From Bacteroidota bacterium (GTDB lineage: Bacteria > Bacteroidota > Bacteroidia > Flavobacteriales_D > Sanyastnellaceae), in the NCBI GenBank assembly GCA_027618855.1, contig JAQCID010000030.1, forward strand, positions 1-9,358: 9,358 nt of DNA, in the 5' to 3' direction. Below are positions 1 through 5,199 of the stretch, in pieces; within the stretch, counting starts at the first letter, position 1, and every line of letters starts with the position of its first letter. The position numbers were made by a program, and so were the translations under genes. The notes below the pieces were generated by a model. The model was given only the letters and a program-made list of their open reading frames with translations, searched no databases and was not told the DNA's origin.

Positions 1-973
1 CCATTTTCATTCCTATTGTAGCAACGAGTATGTAAAGGAACAATGACCCAATCTTACTCGCTCCTGCTCCTTCATATTTACTGGCTTTTGTGAAGCTCAG
101 TGCAACGCCCAATACCGTTGCAATGACTACGATCCAAAAGAAGCCTTTCTCAAGAGAGGATAAAAATTGAACAAAGCTGCCTGGGTTGGTTGCAAGAATA
201 CTTGCAAACCAGTCATGGATGCCTACGCTAGCTGTATCTGCTACGATATGAGAGATAGCCACACATCCAAATGCGATCCCTACAACAACCATAATGTCTG
301 TAAACGTAGGGATTCTCGCGATGCTGGCAGAATATGCTTCCACTTTGGCTTTTAATTCGTTGACAGCTGAACTGTCGGCTTTAAGCCATTTGTCGATGGC
401 TTCAGTGCGGCTAGCTCCGTAAAGGAGGAAGGGCATCCATAGGTTTGCCACAAAAACATCAACAATCAGCATGATTGAGAATTGTTGATCCATGGTTTCG
501 GAAATCTCTTTTAGGGCCGCCTGGTTTGCACCGCCCCCTATCCAACTGCCTGCAACAGTAGATAAACCGCGCCACATCGCTTCAGGGGTGTCTCCGCCAA
601 ATACCTCAGGGTTGAATTGTCCTACAGTCCAAAGGGCAATGGGGCCACCTATCACAATGCCAATTGTTGCAGCGAAAAACATGATCAAGGCTTTCGATCC
701 CAAATTGTAAATCCCCTTAAGGTCAATGCTCAGGCACAGTAAAACCAGGCTGGCTGGGAGCAAGTACCGTGAAGCTACGAAATACAAATTCGATGCTTCA
801 CCATCTACAATGCCCAAAGAATTAAATGCTGCAGGGATAAAGTAGCACAGCAAAAGACTGGGCACAAAAGTGAAGAATTTCTTACATTGAGGAAGACTGG
901 CGGCGTAGAAAATCCCTGCAAGGGTAACTGCAAGAAGGCCTAGAACGACAGCATCATTAGCGAATGGAAACAT
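1..973 (-). CDS. DUF819 family multi-pass membrane protein (3' end outside window)
   Basis: This partial gene is open on the minus strand from the ATG at 973-971 to the window edge, giving 324 codons plus one base; the C-terminus lies outside. The translation is very hydrophobic, with membrane-like stretches at about residues 6-25, 36-52, 66-84, 95-115, 164-186, 225-245, 277-293 and 307-322. The motif AGSWIGGGANQAALKE (141-156) and the late VATIGMKM segment are typical of DUF819 (YjcL-like) proteins, integral membrane proteins of about 400 residues with no settled function. A transporter-like role is only inferred from topology. A soluble, charged loop lies near residues 188-220 (DKWLKADSSAVNELKAKVEA). 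The start was chosen because it is the first ATG in frame and leads straight into a membrane segment; an ATG at 989 is out of frame and soon stops. The gene lies just downstream of the terminator at 1022-1060, so it is probably transcribed separately from the protease gene. Confidence 0.85.
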   Translation of the reverse strand, partial: MFPFANDAVVLGLLAVTLAGIFYAASLPQCKKFFTFVPSLLLCYFIPAAFNSLGIVDGEASNLYFVASRYLLPASLVLLCLSIDLKGIYNLGSKALIMFFAATIGIVIGGPIALWTVGQFNPEVFGGDTPEAMWRGLSTVAGSWIGGGANQAALKEISETMDQQFSIMLIVDVFVANLWMPFLLYGASRTEAIDKWLKADSSAVNELKAKVEAYSASIARIPTFTDIMVVVGIAFGCVAISHIVADTASVGIHDWFASILATNPGSFVQFLSSLEKGFFWIVVIATVLGVALSFTKASKYEGAGASKIGSLFLYILVATIGMKM

Positions 974-1011
974 TGGGTAGGTATTTCATGTTGATTGAAG
1001 CCTGTAAGCTA

Positions 1012-1044
1012 CAAAACTTTAGAAAAAAAAAGGAGCGGCCTCAA
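1012..1044 (-). promoter_or_regulatory. Candidate promoter for the DUF819 gene, overlapping a terminator
   Basis: On the minus strand a TTG (1044-1042) is followed after 22 bases by AAGTTTTG (1019-1012), which differs from the Bacteroidota -7 consensus TAnnTTTG only in its first base. The spacing is at the long end of what is accepted for flavobacterial promoters. Transcription would start near 1005, giving a leader of about 30 bases before the ATG at 973. The -33 element would lie in the loop and stem of the terminator for the gene upstream. It is proposed because fewer than 50 bases separate the terminator and the start codon, so a separate promoter has to overlap. Motif match only. Confidence 0.25.
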
Positions 1045-1060
1045 TAAAGAGACCGCTCCT
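1022..1060 (-). terminator. Intrinsic terminator of the M43 protease gene
   Basis: The arms at 1060-1049 and 1042-1031 form a 12-bp stem around a 6-base loop. Read as minus-strand RNA, the only irregular pair is one G.U wobble; on the plus strand the same position would be a C.A mismatch, so the structure is better on the minus strand. The stem is GC-rich (AGGAGCGG core) and runs directly into eight further Us (1030-1023). It lies 27 bases after the TGA of the M43 protease gene. This is a textbook rho-independent terminator for leftward transcription. Confidence 0.9.
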
Positions 1061-1086
1061 AAATTTCGGGGGTGAGCCGAACCCTA

Positions 1087-3501
1087 TCACCTTATCATCA
1101 ATGGGGTTGCACTGAATGGATTAGAAGATCCCAAATGGGCGATGTACGTGCCAGGGCTTATTGATTCGCTGATTATAAATAGTTGAATTCCATCTGAATA
1201 CCGAGTTCCTTGTCCTTCCCACACCAAGCGGCCGTCGGTGCCTATGATTTTAAGTGTGATCAGGTTAGCGGATGAGCTTCGTATAAATAGTTTTCCGTTT
1301 CCGTTAGAGTAGGGGTTTGGATATAGGGTGAACAATTCACTTTCTACAATATCTATTGCGTTTGTTGTTGCGTTTCCTTCACAATCGTAATTGGGTTCAG
1401 CATAACTACATTCACCTGAATCTGTAGCTTCTGCGTTGTAATTACATGCAATCGTGTCAACACACCCTAGTATTTCCAATTCGTCACAGATGCCATCGTT
1501 GTCAGCGTCTTGTAGGCATGCTCCGTTACAATCGTAATGAACCACAGCGTAGGTACATTTGGCATAATCGGTCGCATCAGCGTTGTAGTCACAAGCAATC
1601 GTGTCCAGACACCCTGCGATTTCAAATTCGTCACAAATACCATCGTTGTCAGAGTCTTGTAGGCACGCTCCGTTACAATCGTATCCAGATTGTGGGTATG
1701 TACAGCTGTTGTCATCAAGGTTTGCAAGTACATTAAAATTACATGCAGAGGATACTTGACATCCTGGAACTTCAGCATTGTCACAAATGGAATTGCTGTT
1801 AAGGTCTGCACATCCTTCAAAAATATTAGGAGTAGCGCAAACAGCACTCACTTCTTCAAATCCGAAATGGTCGTTATAAGAATCCACTCCTTCAGCCAAT
1901 ATTTCACCATTTTCTGATGTTACACTGTAAGATCCTCCGAATTGCATTCCGTCACCAAAGGCATCGGAAATCGTGAAATTGTAGCATCCAACAGTCACAC
2001 AACCAGCTTGAATGTATGTTGAACTGTTGTTTGTTTCATAAGGGCCTCCAAACATGATGAGTGTATTCAAAGAGTCCACCAATGTCCAAGTCGTTTCGTT
2101 TCCATAGGCGTCAGGGGATACTGTCACCGTAAAGTAGTCACTTTCTTCTACATTGAATGTGTGTGTGATGATGTCGTTTGAACTCCAGCCATCTTCTCCG
2201 CCACCATCTAGGGTGATTTGGGCTTCAAGAGTATGCGTGCCATAAGGAACAGAAATTTCAGGAAGTGTGACCATTTTTGATGTTCCAGGAGAAATAGAAT
2301 CCTCAAAATGTACTTTGAAGGGTTCATTTGAGTCCAGTGTGATGATCACTTCATAACTGTGAACAGTATTTACACCAAAATTCGAAATCTCTAGTTCAGG
2401 GGCAACCTCTGGAAGACATTGGGATGCTGCAGGACTCTTAAAGTAAATTGCAGCCAGGTCTGTTTCAGCAACAGGTGTCCCTCCGAAACTGTCTAAAAGT
2501 GATGATCTCGTAGAATTCAGGGTTGCTCTCATCCGTTCTGCTTGTCCTTGTGTAAATGTGTTTCTGCAAGTCTCATCGGTATAGTCCATGTAGTTTTCTA
2601 TCTGAGCGTCTGGACAATTGACAGGGCCAGAACAGGTTGCATTAGACGTTGTTGATGGGGTGTCACAAACCTGATCTCCTTGCGTATCGCAGTTTGTTTC
2701 GTTCAGGCATTGACTGGTGCTAGATGTGTTGTAGAATGTGTGGTACAGTCCCAAGCTATGTCCCACCTCGTGTGTGATTACCCTGTTGAGGTCTGTGTAT
2801 CCTTTGAGTTCACCGACAGTCCCAAATGCATTGTATAAAATAACCACTCCGTCTCTCACATTTTCGAAAGGAAAGTATGCAAATCCTTGAACACCTCCTC
2901 CAGCGTCATTGTTATCTATTTCTGACACCACCCAAATATTTAAATAATCTTCTCTTGGCCAAACCGAAACCGATTTCAATTCTGTTTCATCAGCTCCTAC
3001 GCCAATATTTCCACTTTTAATTCCTTCTTCTGCATAGTATTGGACGGATGAGGCATCCACTCTTAGTATTCCATTTGTAGGCTCTCCTTCTGGTGTTCTG
3101 GCAGCTAGACAGAACTCCACAGCGACATCCACGCCAAGTCCATCGCCATTTGTGCCAGCCATTTTTCTAAAATCCTCATTGAGGCCATGAATGCCACTCA
3201 AGATTTGTTCATCCGTAATATTCTCTTTTGTTCCGATTGCATTTCCAGTATGCATGATGTGCACAACGACTGGGATTTTGTAAACTTCATCGAATTCAAC
3301 AGATCTATTTCGATCTGCTTTCATTCTGTTGATTGCGTCTTCTAACGCAGCGAAGCTCCTTTGGTACTCATCGGAATTGTTAAGCGCTTCTTCGTGTACA
3401 TCTGTAGATGCACAAGTAGAAGTTTGGGCTGAACCAATTGAAGTTAGACACACAGCAAGTGTGAGTGTGAGCGTAAGTGAGAGTGTGTGAGTGAATTGCA
3501 T
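1087..3501 (-). CDS. Secreted M43 (pappalysin-like) zinc metalloprotease with Cys-rich repeats and T9SS sorting domain
   Basis: The 804-residue precursor begins with a signal peptide (cleavage likely after SIGSA, residue 25). The catalytic domain spans about 75-335. It has the extended zinc motif HEVGHSLGLYH (244-254: ligands H244, H248, H254; catalytic E245), the CDTQGDQVCDTP segment (271-282) typical of pappalysin-type proteases, and a Met-turn at NYMDY (303-307, M305). Residues 347-455 resemble a CARDB-like beta domain. Residues about 456-550 form a domain with DAYGNE and DAFGDGM, which also occurs in the 626-residue protein at 5200-7080. Residues 563-710 are Cys-rich repeats of 49-50 residues with a DSDNDGICDE core. 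The C-terminal ~80 residues (LYPNP at 726-730 onward) are a T9SS type A sorting domain. The protein should cross the outer membrane through T9SS and be anchored or released, acting as an extracellular endopeptidase; its substrate is unknown. No Shine-Dalgarno is visible. A weak promoter match (TTTG, 19 bases, TGCGTATG) lies at 3552-3522. A strong terminator follows the gene. Confidence 0.93.
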   Translation of the reverse strand: MQFTHTLSLTLTLTLAVCLTSIGSAQTSTCASTDVHEEALNNSDEYQRSFAALEDAINRMKADRNRSVEFDEVYKIPVVVHIMHTGNAIGTKENITDEQILSGIHGLNEDFRKMAGTNGDGLGVDVAVEFCLAARTPEGEPTNGILRVDASSVQYYAEEGIKSGNIGVGADETELKSVSVWPREDYLNIWVVSEIDNNDAGGGVQGFAYFPFENVRDGVVILYNAFGTVGELKGYTDLNRVITHEVGHSLGLYHTFYNTSSTSQCLNETNCDTQGDQVCDTPSTTSNATCSGPVNCPDAQIENYMDYTDETCRNTFTQGQAERMRATLNSTRSSLLDSFGGTPVAETDLAAIYFKSPAASQCLPEVAPELEISNFGVNTVHSYEVIITLDSNEPFKVHFEDSISPGTSKMVTLPEISVPYGTHTLEAQITLDGGGEDGWSSNDIITHTFNVEESDYFTVTVSPDAYGNETTWTLVDSLNTLIMFGGPYETNNSSTYIQAGCVTVGCYNFTISDAFGDGMQFGGSYSVTSENGEILAEGVDSYNDHFGFEEVSAVCATPNIFEGCADLNSNSICDNAEVPGCQVSSACNFNVLANLDDNSCTYPQSGYDCNGACLQDSDNDGICDEFEIAGCLDTIACDYNADATDYAKCTYAVVHYDCNGACLQDADNDGICDELEILGCVDTIACNYNAEATDSGECSYAEPNYDCEGNATTNAIDIVESELFTLYPNPYSNGNGKLFIRSSSANLITLKIIGTDGRLVWEGQGTRYSDGIQLFIISESISPGTYIAHLGSSNPFSATPLMIR
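1395..1742 (-). repeat. Tandem coding repeat, period 147 bp (Cys-rich DxDNDGICDE units)
   Basis: Within the M43 gene, DNA starting at 1449 recurs at 1596, a period of 147 bases (49 codons). The first ~87 bases of the two copies differ at only about ten positions; the rest is more diverged. At protein level each unit reads GC.DTIAC.YNA.ATD...C.Y....YDCNGACLQD.DNDGICDE.EI. Full or nearly full units start at residues 580, 630 and 679 (the last truncated), preceded by a partial unit (SNSICDNAEV). The acidic DxDNDGxCDE core resembles thrombospondin type 3 calcium-binding repeats, and the regular cysteines suggest disulfides. Such units commonly serve as stalks between catalytic and sorting domains in secreted Bacteroidota proteins. 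The calcium-binding role is inferred. Confidence 0.85.
3457..3494 (-). repeat. Degenerate hexanucleotide tract in the signal-peptide coding region
   Basis: On the plus strand this stretch is a run of GTGAGT-like hexamers, about six imperfect units. On the coding strand these are ACNCTN-type units that encode the alternating THTLSLTLTLTL segment of the M43 protease signal peptide. Gain or loss of a unit would keep the frame and change the hydrophobic core by two residues. Confidence 0.6.
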
Positions 3502-3544
3502 GATGATGATAGATGTTATCTCATACGCAACTCAGGAATGTTAG

Positions 3545-3607
3545 GTTACAAAAATGGCGAGATAAAATTCTCGCCATTTCGCAAAGCTGTCGTAAAGCTT
3601 TTGTAAC
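3545..3607 (-). other. Nested inverted repeats, possible three-way-junction structure
   Basis: The 9-base sequence at 3545-3553 (GTTACAAAA) is the exact inverted complement of 3599-3607. Between them lie a perfect 11-bp hairpin (3552-3562 with 3569-3579) and a short AAGCT/AGCTT hairpin (about 3583-3600). As minus-strand RNA the 63 bases could fold into a closing helix of 7 or more bp with two inner hairpins. The element lies just after the FKBP gene and contains its likely terminator. The closing helix would pair with the U-tract, so the two folds compete. It may be an ornate terminator, a protected 3' end, or a small dispersed repeat with terminal inverted repeats. Confidence 0.5.
3549..3579 (-). 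terminator. Probable terminator of the yaaA-FKBP operon
   Basis: A perfect 11-bp stem (AAATGGCGAGA at 3552-3562 with its complement at 3569-3579) encloses a 6-base loop. In the leftward direction the stem runs into a TTTTTG tract (3554-3549), so only two Us lie beyond the paired bases and the U-tract is weak. It sits 59 bases after the FKBP stop codon, and on the plus strand no U-tract follows. Both flanking genes read leftward, so it would separate the yaaA-FKBP unit from the M43 protease gene. Confidence 0.55.
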
Positions 3608-3638
3608 TAGTATGTTAGGGATTCTTTTACTCAGTAGC

Positions 3639-4343
3639 TTACTCAGCAGCTTCAATACCTAGAAGTTCTACTTCGAAAATAAGTGCTGCGTATGGAGGAA
3701 TTGGACCACCTGGATTTGGACGTGCTCCGTAAGCGAGATCTTGAGGGATATAGAACGTAGTCTTGCCACCCACTTTCATGAGCTGTAAGCCTTCAGTCCA
3801 TCCTGGGATCACTCCATTTAAAGGAAAGGAGATAGGCTCTCCACGCTTGTAACTTGAATCAAACTCAGTTCCATCAAGCAGCGTTCCCTTGTAATGTACA
3901 GTTACTTTATCTGTTGGTCCTGGATTCTCACCCGTTCCTTCAGTATCATGCTGGTACTGTAATCCAGTTTCAGTGACATTAATGCCTTTCTTCTTTGCGT
4001 TTTCTGCAAGAAAAGATTCGCCTTCAGCCCTGTCAGCTTGTGATGCTTTTTCTTTTACAGCTTCCATTGCAGTGCGGACTACCGCATCAGCTTCTTCAGC
4101 ACCGATCGTTGCATTGTCATTCATGACAGCGGAAAATCCGCTAGCAAGCGCTTCGCTGTTGATTTCATTCATCCCTTCGGACTTCATGTTTGTTGCGAAT
4201 AAAACGCCAAGGGCATAAGAAACAGAATCCATTTGGGTGCTGATTTGAGTTGAGTGTGAGGGTTGTGCGTTTGAGCAGCTCGGCATTGTTGAAACTAAAA
4301 CGAGCATTGCTACAGCGCCGCGAAGATAGTACGTGAATTTCAT
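3639..4343 (-). CDS. FKBP-type peptidyl-prolyl cis-trans isomerase, predicted lipoprotein
   Basis: This 234-residue protein is built like FkpA/Mip proteins. It has an N-terminal membrane-targeting segment ending near PSC (C23), a helical dimerisation-type region (about 38-130, starting DSVSYALGVLFA), and a C-terminal FKBP domain (about 143-231). FKBP active-site residues are visible: Y151 in VHYKG, F161-D162 in GTEFDSS, I179 and W182 in GVIPGW, Y205 in LAYGARP and F223 near the end. It should catalyse proline isomerisation and assist folding of envelope proteins. The lipobox is imperfect (M-P-S-C instead of L-[AS]-[GA]-C), so a lipid anchor is likely but not certain; cleavage after NA (residue 26) is the alternative. 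No acidic surface-export signal follows the cysteine, which favours a periplasmic rather than surface location. The start lies 7 bp after the yaaA stop codon, indicating co-transcription. Confidence 0.93.
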   Translation of the reverse strand: MKFTYYLRGAVAMLVLVSTMPSCSNAQPSHSTQISTQMDSVSYALGVLFATNMKSEGMNEINSEALASGFSAVMNDNATIGAEEADAVVRTAMEAVKEKASQADRAEGESFLAENAKKKGINVTETGLQYQHDTEGTGENPGPTDKVTVHYKGTLLDGTEFDSSYKRGEPISFPLNGVIPGWTEGLQLMKVGGKTTFYIPQDLAYGARPNPGGPIPPYAALIFEVELLGIEAAE

Positions 4344-4350
4344 GTACGTG

Positions 4351-5154
4351 TTATTTGTTTAAAAATCGGGTGAATACCATGTTATTTGGCTCCGAAAGTT
4401 CGGTGTTATAATGGTAATCTAGGTTGTTAAATGACATTAATTTTTTCACACCTTCTTCTCCAGATAGTTTTTCTTGGATGGCAAACCTCGCAATTGCTCC
4501 TCGTGCCTGTTTGGCAAATGTGCTTATGGACCTGAAGCCTTTGTTGCTTTCTTCCTTAAATGTACATGTGATTATCCGCGCATTGATTCCCGTTCTTTTA
4601 ATCACGCTACTGTATTCTTCACTTGCCAAATTCAGGATGATGTCGCTTTTGTTTCCTTTGAGTTTGTCTGAAAGAGGTTCTTTCAAATGTTTTGACCAAA
4701 ACGAATAAAGTGAGGTGTGTTCCTGATCTACTTTAAATTTCAACCCCATTTCTAGCCGATATGGCATCATTAAATCACATGGCCTTAACAATCCATATAG
4801 CCCACTTACTATGAATAGGTGAGACTGTGCGTATTTCATGTCAGATCTTTTTAAAGTAGACAGATCTAGAAATTTAAAAGCAGCTCCTTGCATCGCAAAT
4901 CCACATGGGATAGCCCCAGCTTCTTGGGCTTCAATGATTGAATTGAAACAGGCCCATTTCTGATGCCAATTAATCACTGTACTCGAAAGCTTCTCAGACA
5001 ATTTCATGAGATTGCTCAATTCTGTTTGGTCCATGCTTCTAAGTTGAGACATCAGGACTGTCGCTTCATCATTAAAAGCGGGCAAACTCTCCATTCCACG
5101 AGGGCATGAGGCGTTTATATCTATCGTTTTTGCAGGAGAAAGAATGATTTGCAT
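4351..5154 (-). CDS. yaaA: YaaA family peroxide stress protein (DUF328/UPF0246)
   Basis: The 267-residue protein starts MQIILSPAKT, matching the MLILISPAKT opening of E. coli YaaA (258 residues). Other family signatures are SGLYGLLRP (117-125) followed by MPYRLEMG (130-137), NLASEEY (175-181) and FAKQARGAIARF (213-224). In E. coli, YaaA is induced by OxyR during peroxide stress and lowers free intracellular iron, limiting Fenton damage to DNA and protein; the fold binds DNA in vitro. The same role here is inferred from homology, and the location would be cytoplasmic. The frame stays open upstream to an ATG at 5358, but those 68 extra residues lack family similarity and would overlap the divergent gene starting at 5200, so 5154 is the better start. 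It is the first gene of a probable two-gene operon with the FKBP isomerase. Confidence 0.93.
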   Translation of the reverse strand: MQIILSPAKTIDINASCPRGMESLPAFNDEATVLMSQLRSMDQTELSNLMKLSEKLSSTVINWHQKWACFNSIIEAQEAGAIPCGFAMQGAAFKFLDLSTLKRSDMKYAQSHLFIVSGLYGLLRPCDLMMPYRLEMGLKFKVDQEHTSLYSFWSKHLKEPLSDKLKGNKSDIILNLASEEYSSVIKRTGINARIITCTFKEESNKGFRSISTFAKQARGAIARFAIQEKLSGEEGVKKLMSFNNLDYHYNTELSEPNNMVFTRFLNK

Positions 5155-5159
5155 GTTTG
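5129..5159 (+). promoter_or_regulatory. Candidate Bacteroidota-type promoter for the rightward operon
   Basis: TTTG at 5129-5132 is followed after exactly 19 bases by CATGTTTG (5152-5159), which matches the Bacteroidota -7 element TAnnTTTG in all but the first base. Transcription would begin near 5165, leaving a leader of about 35 bases before the ATG at 5200. The -7 element overlaps the yaaA start codon on the other strand, so the two divergent transcription units would share very little control DNA (5155-5199). Motif match only; I found no equally good promoter for yaaA. Confidence 0.4.
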
Positions 5160-5199
5160 CGAAGGTCGTGATAAGAAATTGGCTTAGTATATTGCACAC

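Noticed and set aside
167..710. Small plus-strand open frames at 167-355 and 492-710
   Set aside because: The minus strand is continuously open here and encodes the DUF819 protein with its conserved motif; the plus-strand frames are low-quality antisense reads.
1449..1742. CRISPR-like or intergenic tandem repeat
   Set aside because: The period is 147 bp, a multiple of three, inside a continuous frame, and the repeated unit encodes a known style of Cys-rich protein module.
1467..1847. Open frame of 126 codons overlapping the Cys-rich region on the minus strand, and a 96-codon one on the plus strand at 1446-1736
   Set aside because: Both are repeat-driven shadows of the M43 protease frame, which has clear domain signatures through this stretch. 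Neither has a recognisable start context or composition.
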